From Serinus canaria (Eukaryota; Chordata; Aves; Passeriformes; Fringillidae), in contig NC_066342.1 in assembly GCF_022539315.1 (NCBI RefSeq), positions 12,707,402 through 12,771,401 of the forward strand: a stretch of DNA of 64,000 bases, in the 5' to 3' direction. The notes beneath the pieces were generated by a model, which saw nothing but the letters and a program-made list of their open reading frames with translations, was not told the DNA's origin and searched no databases. A program made the translations under genes and the position numbers. Below are positions 35,076 through 46,877 of the stretch, one piece after another (the first letter of the stretch is position 1; every line of letters starts with the position of its first letter).

Positions 35076-35522
35076 TGTTATAGATGAGTAATGCATTGGT
35101 TGGCTCTCACAATTAAGGGGTGAATATTATGTATATGTTAAGAGAAGTTTTGTAGATGTATGGTTATGTTACTGTAATACGTCCTCCCATAGTCCTCCTT
35201 CCCTTCCCCCTTGTATTGTTATCACGGGATGACCTTGGTAGTTGGGGCATTTGGGGAGGGTCGGCTTGTTACTATGGTAACATCTGACCTCCAATCAAGA
35301 TGTAAGAAAGTGATCACCACTGAACGGCGAAGAAGGAGTCAACAGACAGGACTGAGAGGGGCTAGACTTATAAAAGGCAGAGCATCCATTTTGTAGACAT
35401 GCACGTGATGGTTTAGTTCCATGCTCCCAGCGCTGTAATTTTTTCTTCTTCAGTCTTCTGTTGTATTTTTGTTACGGTTCAATAAACCTTTGAAATTTTA
35501 AAAGTGAGTGTTGTTTCTCACA
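35076..35522 (+). mobile_element. Solo ERVL-type LTR inside ERVL-2
   Basis: The 447-bp block starts TGTTATAGAT and ends TTTCTCACA. A 5-bp TSD, GAAGC, lies at 35071-35075 and 35523-35527. TATAAAAG is at 35369-35376 and AATAAA at 35482-35487. The host RNase H continues after it. Confidence 0.9.
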
Positions 35523-35527
35523 GAAGC

Positions 35528-35687
35528 TACCTGTGAATGTCCATCACGTGGATGCCCATGTGCCCAAGAGTAGGGCTAATGAGGAGCACTGAAACAATGA
35601 ACAGGTAGATCAGTCTGCAGAAACAGAGGTGTCACAGATAGATTTGGATTGGCAAAACAAGGGAGAGTTGCTCCTAGCTCGAGGGGC
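35528..35687 (+). pseudogene. pol: ERVL-2 RNase H end and integrase start
   Basis: HHVDAHVPKSRANEEH continues the interrupted RNase H. A stop and then the IDLDWQNKGELLLA block of integrase follow. It ends where the ERV1-A LTR begins. Confidence 0.82.
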
Positions 35688-36170
35688 TGAGACAGAGTGG
35701 AAATTTTCCAGAGTAGAAATCCATTTTTATTTAGGTGAAATGTGCATCTTTGAATTAAGTCTGTAGCTTGCAAACATAGCTGTTTAGCCTGACTGCCTGT
35801 TCTCGCAAAAAGCCTATGCTTGAAGAAACTGCTTCAGCTGAAGGACAGAGATAAGGGAGGGCCCCTTGAACTCTGAAACAGATTGAGAGGCTGCTGGGGA
35901 AAGCAGAGCAGGATGACCCAGGAATTCTTTTGCATAAAGAAAAAATTAGCAGTAAATGTAATGCGAATTCAGTGGAATGAATATGTATGAACCTATTGTG
36001 AAATTGCATGCATATGTATTTGAGAGGGAGATAAAAAAAGGATCTGGAGTTCCCAGAAGCACGCATGTCTTTTTGAGGAGAGCGATCCCCACATGCGTCC
36101 AGTGCTGTAATAAACATACTGGCTTTACAACTTTCACAAAGTTGTGGAGTTTGTTTGCTTCTGCAAATCA
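35688..36170 (+). mobile_element. 5' LTR of ERV1-A
   Basis: The 483-bp block starts TGAGACAGAG and ends GCAAATCA. AATAAA is at 36109-36114. It is followed after 3 bp by a TGG that could open a primer site (TGGTGAGGCCAGCCAGGA), but I cannot assign a tRNA. It truncates ERVL-2. Confidence 0.85.
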
Positions 36171-38382
36171 TTTTGGTGAGGCCAGCCAGGAGACTGTCTC
36201 TGTCCTCGCAGGGGCGGAGGGGAGAATGGACCCGCTTGGCCCGCCCCGGGGATGTTCCCTGGAGGGACTCTGCTCCTCTTGGCTTGCCTCCTGAGGAGAC
36301 AGAGAAGGACCTGCTGGTATGCCGATAAATGATATGTATATCAAAGGAGGGCCCTGGGGAGAGAGAGATAGGACTGCTGTTAAGGCACTCAGAGACGTCT
36401 GAGTGCACAGCCTCGTTCCTGTGCCTGCAAGAAAGTCTGGCCGATAGAGCTGCTGGATTAGAAACGGGATTTTACTGTTCAATAGAGCAAACCGCCAGTG
36501 ATCCTGGGGGTGGGTCAAGTGAACCCGTATGTATTTGTGGTGTCCAGACATGTGTTTGTAATCGTGTGAGTGCAAAGTGTATGAAAGAGAGAACGAGAGA
36601 GTGAGTGTACCCACAGCGCAGGGGGGGGTTCTACCCACGTCTGAAGCAGCCGAGTGAAGCCTAAAGCGCTGGCTGGGGCAGGCTGTGAGGGCAAAGAGTA
36701 CCCTGTAGAAAAGTGGAGCAAGTGGAGAAACGTGAATGAAGACATTTATTGTGTTTAAAGGTGGTGATTTGTGTAGATTGTGCACATTTTAACCGTGGCT
36801 AGACAAACTCAGGAGGTTCCTCTGCCCTAGTAGTTTGGACTTGATCCCTGGAATTTTACTGTGTGCTGTTATTTTGATTGTGTCCAGAGTGTGTGAGGAC
36901 CAGAGAAAGATGATGTGGGTAAATGCTGAAGTATTGTATTCTGTGTTGAGAAAAGTGTGCACTTTGAGAGATACCCCCTTTCCCAGTGAGTTTGTGTTGT
37001 TCTTCCCCTGCATTGTGGTAATTTGATTCTCGGGATTGTAGGGTTGTGTTTGTGGAGATTTTAGGATTTTGTTTGCAAGAAGTGTAGCATTTTACGCAGA
37101 AGAACTACGGTGTGGTGATTTATGTTTAACTGTGGTAAAACGAATTAAAGGAATTCCAGGAATTCCACACACACCCCCCACACCCCGCCCCCCCCAGCAA
37201 TTCAAGCCCTGACTCTTGTGAATTTAAAATGGGGGGGGGGCGTGTCCGTGTTTTTAGGCATATCCGAGTTTTTGCTGTAACAGGCACAGCCTTTTGCAAG
37301 GCAGTAAAGGAAGCACCAGCAGAAACAATGCTTTAATTAGATTGTGTGGGAAGAGAACTGGAAAAGACTAAGATTTTATAAAACAGAGTTTAGATAGAGG
37401 AGATGAATGAATTCATTTAGAGGGGCTTTATCAGACTTCAGCTACTGATATAGTAAGTCTGGACTGAAAACAGCCTGCTGTAGAGGTTAAGTGATAAACG
37501 CCAAAGTGATAAACGGAATAGCCTGCAGGCAATTCCCGGGAGTTTTGGTGCATTGAGAGGATGGGACCTTGTGTGCAATGCAGAGTTTGTGAGAAGCACT
37601 GGTATTGCTGTTCTATGCCCCAAGTGTAAATTGAAGGTTCCTGATCAAGCCAATTCATAACCTGAGATCTTGAAGCTTGTGTGTGGAGGATCACATCTGA
37701 TACCTGCCACCTAAAAGTCTGTGTGTGACAAAAACTGAGAAAAGACACTGTGAAGCTTAGGTGGAGACAAGATACTATAAGGAGAAGGAGATAATGAGAA
37801 CTAACCAAAGCAAAGAGGTTCCTGAACTAGCCCCTTTGGGAGGGGCTCACTGGGAGAAAGCTGCCAGTAGGGGCTGCTCAGAGAGTAAAAAGATTTATCA
37901 AACCTTATTGCAGTTGATGCTGTTTTAAGACGGGAAAGCAAATAAGATGAGGTCTTGTATGCTGATGTGGTTTTCGCCTTAAAGAATCACCTAGAATGGC
38001 AAAGTAACTGTGGGTTCAGAGCTCCCTCTGACTCACTGGTGTTAGCTATTGAAAAAGAAAACAAAGCAAAGAGAAGGCAAATCAAACGTGTTGTTCAGCA
38101 TGCAGTGTAAGATAGCAATGTATTAAATCAGACAAAGTTTATCATGCTGAAACGCAAAATGATTACAACTCGCAAAACAAGTACATATAATTTGTTAAAG
38201 GCTCCTCCTAAGGTAAGGGAAGATAAGGAGGACCCCCCCAAATGGAAGAGGACTCAGGCTTCAAAGGTATACCCACTCGCACCCATCCCCCTCCTAGCAG
38301 TCCAATTTCATCCAGAACGAGAAGGTAACAGACCCCTCTTCAAGAGGCAGTGAGACCAGAAGAAAGGAAAAGGGTAGAATTT
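36171..38382 (+). pseudogene. gag: ERV1-A leader and decayed gag
   Basis: About 1.6 kb shows no clear domain and contains GT-rich and G/C homopolymer stretches. From about 37930, a Lys/Arg-rich stretch and an open frame (38144-38353) sit where the end of a gammaretrovirus gag is expected. No zinc knuckle was found. This assignment rests on position before the protease. Confidence 0.5.
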
Positions 38383-39095
38383 TGGTTGATACAGGGGCCA
38401 TATATTCAGTTTGAAATAAAGCTTTAGTACCTGTGGAGAATGATTATGTTATAGTGTGGGGAACAACTGGCCAGTCTGAGAAGGCATACTTTTGCAAACT
38501 TTTAAAGTAACAATGGGGTATTTACAAGTTTTTGTATAAGCCAAATTCACTAAGCATTTTAAAATGGGGAAGTTACTCTGGAGGTAAATGATCAAAAGTA
38601 TATAAAGGTGTTAGGCTTAACATTAACAGCCATTGAAACTAGGAAGGAAATTAGTAAAGAGATATTAGGACAAGTATTTTCGGGGGTATGGACCTCTGGT
38701 GTACCAGAGAAGATGAAGAATGCCCCCCCATAGTAATCAAACTTTAGGAAGGGACACAACCAGTGAGAATTAAGCAGTATCCCCTGAAAAAGAAAATAGG
38801 GAAGAAATCAGCCCAATAATTGTTAGTACAGGATTGAGGGCTGTCAATAAAATAACAAAGAATTTATATCGTGTAGTAGCAAATCCATATACTTTACTAA
38901 CTTGTTTAACACCAGAACTAACCTGGTTTACTGTTTTAGATCAGAAAGATGCTTTCTTTTGCCTCCCTATCCACGAAGCCAGTCAGAAAATTTTTGCATT
39001 CGAATGGGGAAGCCCTAAAAGTGGGCGCAAAACACAGCTCACATAGTCCATGAGCCTCAAAGCTTCAAAATATTCCCCTACTTGGTTTAGGGAAC
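38383..39095 (+). pseudogene. pol: ERV1-A protease and RT fingers
   Basis: The protease LVDTGA is at 38383-38400. RT follows with VRIKQYPLKK and an open frame at 38834-39046 (DQKDAFFCLPIHEASQKIFAFEW). This is a gammaretrovirus-type RT palm with its first catalytic Asp. Stops occur between the blocks. A reverse LTR interrupts at 39096. Confidence 0.85.
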
Positions 39096-39412
39096 TATGG
39101 TATTTTCAGGGTCCCCCGTGGCAGGAAGGAAATTATGAATCTGACTCCATATTCTTAGAAGGAGAAGGCTTAACAAGACACACATGAAAAGCTCATGACC
39201 TCTTCCAGAGTCCTGACACAGCCGTACAGTGATTTGTCATTAAGTAAAAACATTTCACATGTTGGATAAACAATCTCCAACCACATTCCAAAGCAGCAAA
39301 ACACAGGAGAAGCAATCAGATAATTATTGTTTTCATTTTCTCTGAGGCTTCTCAGCTTCCCAAGAGAAGAAATCCCAGCAAAGGGATTTTTCCAGAAAAT
39401 ATGACAGTGACA
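39096..39412 (-). mobile_element. Antisense solo ERVK-type LTR inside ERV1-A pol
   Basis: The 317-bp block starts TATGGTATTTTCAGG and ends CAGTGACA. Read forward it begins TGTCACTG and ends ACCATA. The flanks are GGGAAC (39090-39095) and GGGAAT (39413-39418), a 6-bp TSD with one transition. It has a TA terminus. Confidence 0.85.
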
Positions 39413-41042
39413 GGGAATGACTTGCAAAAGATCTGGAGTCCTGGGAAGCTCCACAGGAAAAAAGAAAGCTATTGCAGTACATGGATGATCTTCTAGTAGC
39501 CACTCAGATGAAAGAAGCATGTGAGGCCTGGACAGTAAGCCTTTTGAATTTCCTAGGACTCCAAGGATACAGAGAATGAAAGAAAAAGGCACAGATAGTG
39601 AAACAGAAGGTAATCTACTTGGGGTATGAGGTCAGTGCTGGGCAACAGAATTTAGGGCAGGCTCACAGAAAGCCATATGCCAAACCCAGAAACCCCAGAC
39701 AATAAAAATACTCCAAACCTTCTTAGGCATGGCAGAGTGGTATAGACTGTAGGTTTATAATTATGGACGGCTCATCAGACCCCTCTATGCTCTTATTGCC
39801 AACGGAAATAGAAATCTCCAGTGGACAAAGGAAGCCACACGGGCCTTTCACCAGCTAAAGAGTGCCCTCATGTCAGCTCCAGCTTTGGGACTTCCAGATG
39901 TAAGTAAACCCTTCTTTCTATTTTCCCATGAATGACAGGGAATTGCCCTGGGAGTATTGGCTCAAGACTTGAGTCCATACTGGAGGGCAGTTGCTTACTT
40001 TCCCAAGCAACCAGATGCAACAGCCAAAAGATGGCCAGGTTGCTTCAGAGCTGTAGCAGCAGTTGTGCTGAATATTCAAGAGGCACGCAAGTTTACCCCG
40101 GGACAGAAAATTACCGTGCTAGTGTCCCACACAGTGTCCGCAGTACTGGAAGTAAAGGGCGGCCACTGGCTTTCACCACAGAGGTTCCTGAAATATCAAG
40201 CCATCATAGTAGAGCAAGATGATGTAAAGATAGTGGTAACTAATATTGTCAACCCAGCTTCTTTTCTCAGTGGAAATCAAGGAGAAGCAGTACACCACTG
40301 TTGCCTAGAGACCATTGAAGCTGCCTACTCCAGCCTCCCAGACTTAGAGGACACTCCTTTGAAAGATGCAGAGACCTAGTTCACTGACGGGAGTAGCTAC
40401 GTTGCCAATAGAAAGTGACATGCTAGATACACAGTGACTACATGCAAGGAAGTAATAGAATCTGGACCCTTAACAACAAGCACCTCTGCACAGAAGGCCG
40501 AGATAATTGCCCTGACCCGTGCCTTAGAAATGGCAAAAGGAAAGAGAATAAACATCTATACAGACTCAAGGTATGCATTCAGAGTCATGAATGCACATGG
40601 AGCCATCTAGAAAGAGAGGGGACTGCTGACATCACAAGGAAAGAAAATCAAACATGCTCCAGAAATAATCCGGCTGCTGGAAGCAGTTCAGCTTCCTGAA
40701 AAGGTAGCAATTATGCATATTAAGGCACACCAGAGAGTGAGCTCAAAATTGGAAGCAGAAAATGAGCTGGCGGATACAGAGGCAAAGGAAGCAGCAAAAG
40801 GTGAGGTAACTATTGAAGGAGCCCTTATTCCAGATGGACAAATTTCCCTTGAAGGTAAGCCAGAATATAATAAGAAAGATAGAAAACTAACTGAAAAGCA
40901 AAAAAGGACATATAACCAAGAAGGGTGGGCTACCATTGAAGGGAAGCTGGTAATTCCTTCCCCTTTCTTGTAGTCACTAGTAAGGGAAGAACACCAGAAA
41001 GCACACTGGGAAATAGATGCCCTAAACACCTACTTGATTGAG
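39413..41042 (+). pseudogene. pol: ERV1-A RT, RNase H and integrase start
   Basis: YMDD is at 39478-39489 (LLQYMDDLLVATQ). RT thumb and connection follow, partly in frame (39957-40379). RNase H shows FTDGSS at about 40379, [24 protein letters not shown] and ENELADTEAKEAA (40713-40973 open). The integrase N-terminus has an H-x-KAHWE block near 41000. The gene is cut at about 41042 by an LTR. Several stops occur. Integrase core, env and 3' LTR are absent. Confidence 0.88.
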
Positions 41043-41450
41043 AGATTAACTCTTAAAAGCAATAACCTGTTGCATATTCATATATGTCATACATGATTCA
41101 AAAATTCTTTTCAAACAAAGGCTGTTTTCTGGTTATTGTCAACTTCTGCCCTCATCTTGTAAATCAGTGTTTTGGCTCCTCAAAGTCTGGTTCTTCCTGA
41201 TAAGGAGGCAATATTTCTTCTCTTGGAATTTTGGTGTCTTGTTGCTGCTATCTCTGTGTGAAGAATTTCTTGAGCTAGTTAGAAAAAGTATCTTACACCT
41301 CATAGTTTCTATTTTAATATTATGTTATAGCCTAAAAATATATTTAACAGACTGCTGAAAAGGAGTAATACAGTATAATTTTCTAACATAACACATATAA
41401 TAGTCATTTTAATATTTGTGAAAAGCCAATCATATAATAGGCATTTTTCA
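41043..41450 (-). mobile_element. Antisense ERV1-type LTR fragment
   Basis: It shares long blocks with 51460-51873 and with the reverse complement of 41896-42320 ('gttgcatattcatat', 'ttcttttcaaacaaa'). Its U3 end (GGCATTTTTCA) is intact. The U5 part is missing, where ERV1-A pol ends. Confidence 0.8.
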
Positions 41451-41765
41451 ATCTCTTAAATCCATCTAGCTTCTGTTCCAGCTCCTTAAGGCATCAATAC
41501 ATTGCCATTTTCTTCACCCTATGTTATTCATTACCTATAGTAATTAAAACAAGGAGGCTATGAAAAAGAAAAATACAGAAATGTGTGGTGAGAAGCAATG
41601 CCTTAATGTATATATTAAACAGTACACAATTAAAATTTTATACGTAACAATTTTTTGCATTACTTACTCAAGTGCTTAATTTGCAACCTTATAATTTTTT
41701 TATATATTGGTGCATATGATATTTTCCCTTTTAAAAGAAGCAAACATTCCTAGTTTTGACCAAGG
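41451..41765. other. AT-rich spacer
   Basis: No gene, RNA or repeat was recognised. It may be single-copy flanking DNA. Confidence 0.3.
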
Positions 41766-41895
41766 ACATGGTTTATGTTTTGCAGTAGCCAAGAGGGAGT
41801 GGAGCCTGGAGCCACGTGGATGTGTCTAGGTTGTTATTCTATACCACCTCACATCATCACTGAAGGGCAGAAGGAAGGGACACTCATTTCTGATG
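41766..41895 (+). mobile_element. ERVL-type LTR, left piece
   Basis: Starts near 'acatggtttatgttttgcag', close to the TGTCATGGTTT start of other ERVL LTRs here, and includes 'gttattctataccacctcac'. It continues at 42529 after the inserted LTR. Confidence 0.55.
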
Positions 41896-42528
41896 TGAAA
41901 AATGCATATGATATGATTGTCTCTTTGCAAATATCAAAATGAATACTATATGTGTTATGTTAGAAAGTTATGTTGTTATAATTTCTTTTAAGTAGTGTAG
42001 TAAATATAATTTTTAGGCTATAGAATAATATTAAAATAGAAACTATGTGATGTAAGATACTTTTTGTAACTGACCGAAGGAATGGAAAAGATAACCAAGA
42101 AATTATTTTCATTATCCTTTCTTGATGGAGATACAACAGGATTCCTAGAAAAGAATTATTGCCTCCTTATCGGGAAGGCCCAGACTCTGAGGAACCAGAG
42201 AAGATTGATTTACAAGATGAGGGGGGAAGCTGAAATCAAGCAGAAAACACCCTTTGTTTGAAAAGAACTTTTGAGTTATGTATGAGATATATGAATATGC
42301 AACAGACTATTGCTTTTAAGGGTTAATCCTTTGCTAGCGAGCCATGCTTTTTGGGGCTTAGTGCCCAAGAAGCATCTGGACATCTGTAATTCTTTGTTTT
42401 TATTGTCCTTTATTGTCCTAACTCTGATTGTCCAAATTCTTGTTGCTCTAATTTTTATTACTATTTTTATAACTATTTTATTACTATTAAACTTTTAAAA
42501 ATTTAAAACAAATGATTGGTGTTTTTCA
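41896..42528 (+). mobile_element. Solo ERV1-type LTR
   Basis: The 633-bp block starts TGAAAAATGC and ends GTGTTTTTCA. Same family as 41043-41450 (reverse) and 51247-51873 (reverse). No TSD was found, but the ERVL-type LTR appears to continue on both sides. Confidence 0.8.
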
Positions 42529-42889
42529 CGCTGAGAAAAAAGGGGGCATGGTTTCAGGTGGAAGAAAATTTTTGTTCCGCCATTTTTGTTCCTTTTTTCC
42601 CAAGGCAGCAAGTGGTGAATGGAGTGGAGGGGTGGTGCCAGTCACAACTGGAGGGTTTGTCTGTCATTGTTTTTCTTTGTCTTGAGCTTGGGGGAGGAGG
42701 ACATCTCTTTTATACACTGTTATTATTAGGATTGTTGCTGTTACTGTTCATTTTCTTATCTCGTTGTTTCCAGAAAATTGTCTTTATCTCAACCCAGGAT
42801 CTCTGCCTTTTGTCTCTCTCTCACTGGAGCAGGTGGGGGGAGGGGAGCAGCTGCGTGGAGCTTAGTTTCCAGATGATCTTAAACCACAT
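42529..42889 (+). mobile_element. ERVL-type LTR, right piece
   Basis: Contains 'cttttatacactgtta' and a G-rich stretch, and ends TTAAACCACA. Length and end type fit the rest of the ERVL LTR begun at 41766. The 185-codon frame 42516-43073 has no domain and is not taken as a gene. Confidence 0.55.
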
Positions 42890-43258
42890 AAACCAAGCCA
42901 ACAAAACAAAAAACAAACAAACAAAAAAATCCCCAGCTGAGATGAACATCTTCAGAAAGTATATATTGACATGCTCAAAGTTTAATATCAAGGGTAACAA
43001 CTTGCATGTCCCCATGAAAATAAGTATCTTTCTTAACTATTTCTGGTTTCATCTGTCTCAAATCCCCAACTAAATTTAACCTCATCTCTACTCTCCACTG
43101 TCTTGATCTGTAATATATCCCATATGTATAGGTATGTGCATTTATATATTTATTTTACATATATTTCTGCAGAAGCAAATATGTTTGCAAATTATTAAAA
43201 ACAATGAAAACCATTGAACAAGTGCTTTGAATTTGGGCAACTTACTCCAATGCTTACT
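42890..43258. other. AT-rich spacer
   Basis: An A-rich (caaa) run is at about 42900-42930. Nothing else was recognised. Confidence 0.35.
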
Positions 43259-43366
43259 GGCCTTCTAGATGAAAAACCTTTTCCTTATATCCAGTCTGCA
43301 CTTCTTTTGTTTCCCTTTAGAAGGGTTTACAGAAATTGTCATGTATTTATCCTGCTCATTGTCATC
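43259..43366 (-). mobile_element. Antisense CR1 3' fragment
   Basis: 'cttatatccagtctgcac' and 'tcatctactga' resemble the reverse of CR1 3' sequence. It is cut by ERVK-3 at its TSD. Confidence 0.55.
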
Positions 43367-43372
43367 TACTGA

Positions 43373-44284
43373 TATTGCAGGTAAACCAGGACTCCTGAAC
43401 AACTGACCAATATGATCAAGCAGAAGCTGTTTATTGTTTACATTACACACACTTTTATAGATTCTCCAAACTACTAAGATCACACTTCTTGATTGGTGCC
43501 TTTGTCTTGTTCCCTTGTTCTCTGCCTCCAATTCTCAGCGTTAAATCGGCCTTTGCTGGGTTCAGGGTTGTGCCCATCAGGCTGAAGGGTCCAGATAGCA
43601 CAGTCCTGTTCGGTACAGACTGTCCGAGTTCCCAAGCAGTTCTCAGCCACAGGCAACCTTAGCAAGCTTAAGTGAGATCAGCTCTTTAGTGATTATCAGC
43701 TCATTGTGATTTCAGCTCTTCAGCTTGCTAGGTACCTAGGCAGGCAGGCACAGGGAGAGAGAGGAGAAGGCCGTTTGGAGTTCCACAGTGATGTCTTTAT
43801 TGAATCTTCTGAGAAGGGTTCCAGTGACAGCTCTTCTACCAGAACCGGGCTAAAACAGCCCTTTATATAGGGTACAGGGGGATGAGAAATGGTCCAATGG
43901 CAAGGGTTAAAGGAAAGTGACTTATAAGGTTACAGAGAGATAAGCAGGGGTCCAAAGGTGGAACAGGGTCTTTCTAGACCATTTACGATGACTTGGCATT
44001 TCCTATCTTTAGGCTTCTGCATGCCACAGGGCCCTTGCAGACCCAGGGCCCGCTACACAGTGCCCGTGATTGGTTACCGTGCAAGTGTTCTACAGTCCAC
44101 TGTTATCTAGTTCTTGTGATCCTGGTATGCCTTTTCTCAGCTGCTTTGTTCTTATTTTAGCACAGTTTATGTCTTAGTAACCTTGATGAATTCTACAGTG
44201 CTCTGAGAAAATTCTGATAAGAACAATTACAAGCAGTATGGCTGGTGCACACTGAGGCCTAAGTTGTTCAGATACATTGCTACA
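43373..44284 (-). mobile_element. 3' LTR of ERVK-3
   Basis: Forward reading starts TGTAGCAATG and ends CTGCAATA. It is split by the LTR at 43542-44057. Reverse AATAAA sequence (tttatt) is near 43431. It differs from the 5' LTR by about 5% by eye outside the insertions. Confidence 0.9.
43542..44057 (-). mobile_element. Antisense LTR inside ERVK-3 3' LTR
   Basis: The 516-bp block is of the ERVK-1 LTR clade. Forward start TGTAGCGGGC, end CGATTTA. Flanks CAGCGT and CAGTGC are a decayed 6-bp TSD. The host LTR sequence matches the 5' LTR on both sides. It has the AGCAAGCT/AGCTTGCT inverted repeat at 43661-43668 and 43722-43729. Confidence 0.82.
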
Positions 44285-44303
44285 ATTCCCCCTTCTCCTT
44301 GCA
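44285..44303 (-). promoter_or_regulatory. Polypurine tract of ERVK-3
   Basis: On the minus strand, GCAAGGAGAAGGGGGAAT ends directly at the 3' LTR start. Confidence 0.75.
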
Positions 44304-45440
44304 CCAGTCAGACCCTCTTTACTGTATTCTCTACTAAGCAGGACAGCAACCATATCTTTCAACCATCCAGTTATTCCCCTTCCCTAAACCATTCATCCAA
44401 ACCCCAGTCATTCACAGTCAATTTCTTCATGTTGTCTTGTAGTTGTTTGAGTTTCTTGTGAATGGACGCAGAATGATCAGAGAGGTTCATACAGCACATC
44501 CCTTCAAACTCTCCCCAGATTAAAAAGATACCTCATGGAAGCTTTCTTACAGTTGCATTTGCACCAGCACTGCCTAGATAAGTCCAATTGTGGCAGTATC
44601 TGGTCACATTCTTATACCATGGAGAATTGGGATTAAGAATGACACTATTATTTTTGGGACGTGGGACTAGAACATTGATCATATTAGTTGATTTTGGGTT
44701 TAAAAAGTAGTTAAAAAACGAGTAATAATTTCCAGGTACCGATAACTAGCAAGTCTAGTTCTTGAGGCTCTAGTCCGCTTTCATTCAGTAACTGTGTTGT
44801 CGTACCTGCTTGGAAGCCCTCACCATTTGGCTTAATCCCCAACCTTTTGCACATGTCCAGTTTTGTACCACCACTGGTTAGGTTACACCAGCAATTCTCT
44901 GTGTTTGGCTTACTGGCTTCCACGTATGGTTTTCCTCCAGCTCCTACCCATTTTGCAAACCCAGCAAAGTCACTTATCGGGATACCAATTAAAAATGTAC
45001 GGAAAGGATCTCTTGGCATGGCTAAGGATAAACAAAAGGAATCCACTCCAGTAGCATTGGCCCAAGTAAGCTACATATTCTGTCAATGCCATCCTGGTGG
45101 GTTACTTTAGAGAAACACCCAGCACTCCGACCCCCACATCTAACCAGTGCAAAAAAGATCAGCCCCAGCAAGGAGGTAAAACCATGATCTCCTTCACCAA
45201 ATGAACCAGTCTGAAAAACAAGATGGAAGCAAAAAGGGAAACCATCGACAAACCCAATCCAAAGCTGAGAAGAAACACAGCACCCCACAACAAGGATAGA
45301 CAACAACACTCCATGAAGAAAAAGGCCAGAGAGTTTATCCACCATCCAGAACAAGGACCCCTAGAAAACAATAAAAAGCCCAAACAACCCTGCCTCCTGC
45401 ACAGCCTGCAGGGCCACAACCCACGGGCACCAGGATGCAT
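44304..45440 (-). pseudogene. env: ERVK-3 env (second copy): leader, surface and transmembrane parts
   Basis: Minus-strand reading begins with a strongly hydrophobic, signal-like stretch (45159-45440). A surface frame follows (44711-45046: DSFCLSLAMPRDPF, GGKPYVEASKPNTENCW). The transmembrane part near 44490-44520 keeps EGMCC, but the first Cys of C-x6-CC is lost. The type matches ERVK-1 env. Frameshifts separate the parts. The 3' end lies just before the polypurine tract. Confidence 0.8.
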
Positions 45441-46206
45441 GAAAAGGAAACAAGCCCAGCGCTTCTTGAGGTTTATGGGGAATTAATTGTTATTCCTGTT
45501 ACTTGGGAAAACACCACCCAGGTATTGAACTTTTGGGTGTGCCAATGTCTGCACTCTCCACACCTTGGGAAACTTCCTCCTGTAAACTCACAGATATCTA
45601 ATCCACGCTCCACATATTCTAATCTCACCCAAGGAGAGCAAAAGTTTCCACAGTTCTGAGGGCAATGGATGTTTTCAGGTGGTGCTGATTGATTAGTTCA
45701 CTACAATTACCTACTAACCATAGATAATTCATAACACGTACTGCTTTCAGCACTCTTCTGTGGGCTCAGCCCATCCTCCCCTGTTTCTTTTTTATTAAGC
45801 AGTCCTTTCAGTACCTGCTGTGTCCCTTCACCTCAAGGACTTCACTGAGCCATTTGCCTTTACCCTGCCAAATAAGGCCTGCTTTAAAAGTTTTTTGACT
45901 AGCATCAGTAAAAACCATGAGGCCTTCTACAAGTTGCTTTAATAGCCAAGGCAGTTCTTCCACCTGTTGATGCAAAGAAAAAGGCTTATGAGGGGGAAAA
46001 TGAGTGCTAATAAGACCTGGAAAGCTCAACAATGCCCATTGCAAGGTGTCTTGCATAGCTTTGTTGATCTTTTCTGGTATAGGCCAAATTTCTACTGGTA
46101 CACTGACCAAGCAAGTAGAGAATGGATTTTCTGGAGTTGCGGTAGATATACACAAAGTATCTAAAACTGAAACATTAACTAAAGTCACCCAAACATTTGT
46201 TCTAGG
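45441..46206 (-). pseudogene. ERVK-3 env/pol junction: env N-terminus joined to RNase H
   Basis: One 126-codon minus-strand frame (45808-46188) begins as env (TLCISTATPENPFSTCLV) and changes near 46060 into the pol connection and RNase H (DTLQWALLSFPGLI, MVFTDASQKT). The order env-then-pol is the reverse of a normal provirus, so this is a recombination or deletion joint. Below 45800, remaining pol is unrecognisable before the second env leader. Confidence 0.78.
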
Positions 46207-46212
46207 TAGGCT

Positions 46213-46871
46213 TGTAAGAGCCGAAATGAGGGATGCGGGACTCCAGGTGGCTCTCCAAAATGCTGTTTATTCCATCCACGAGGTTACAGCAGTCCAGGGT
46301 TGTGGGTGACAGAGCCTGTGCCTACAGCTGTCAGCTCCAGCTGCAGGCAGGCCTGGAGACCCTTTGGTTTTGGTTACAATGCAACATATACTTTTCTTTA
46401 CTTAGCATCTTAATACAGCAGAACCAATCTATACCATAACTATTATCTATAGCCTATCATAACTACTATAATTACCATATTCATGTTACTATTCTCCAAT
46501 CACTAAAAGTTAGTACATAACAGTTTAAGCTAGAAGTTGTTACTCAGTTTTCTTGCAGTGGAAAATTCTGAGACCTTTTTTCTACTTGCCACATCAGCAG
46601 TCTTGTCTGCCTGTGCTATCTTCTTGCTTAGTAAAAACATCTTCTTGTTTGAGGTGGGTTTATCTTTTGTTCTAAGTCATAAAAACCCCTTCTAACTAAC
46701 ATACCCTTTGCCTCCTTAGTTATCCAGTAAGACTGGCTCAGCAATTATTTTCTTCTATATCAAAACTTGCTACCAACTCTATTCCTTCTTCAGACTCCGC
46801 ATCTAAAAATCTTTCTGCTAAGCATACATATCTGTGAGACTTTCTTGTCAAATTTTCATCCTTCCCAACAA
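46213..46871 (-). mobile_element. Antisense solo LTR inside ERVK-3 env
   Basis: The 659-bp block is flanked by a perfect 6-bp repeat, TAGGCT, at 46207-46212 and 46872-46877. Forward end GGCTCTTACA, forward start TTGTTGGG (or TGTTGGG). A related fragment is at 32816-33062. Confidence 0.85.
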
Positions 46872-46877
46872 TAGGCT

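Noticed and set aside
36174..36191. Assignment of the ERV1-A primer site to a tRNA
   Set aside because: The sequence begins TGG but does not fit a primer type that I can name with confidence.
41896..42528. TSD for this LTR
   Set aside because: Flanks GATG and CGCT do not match, so no duplication is claimed even though LTR-like sequence continues on both sides.
42516..43073. 185-codon plus-strand frame
   Set aside because: It overlaps an ERVL-type LTR end and a spacer, has no domain, and is rich in residues expected from T-rich DNA.
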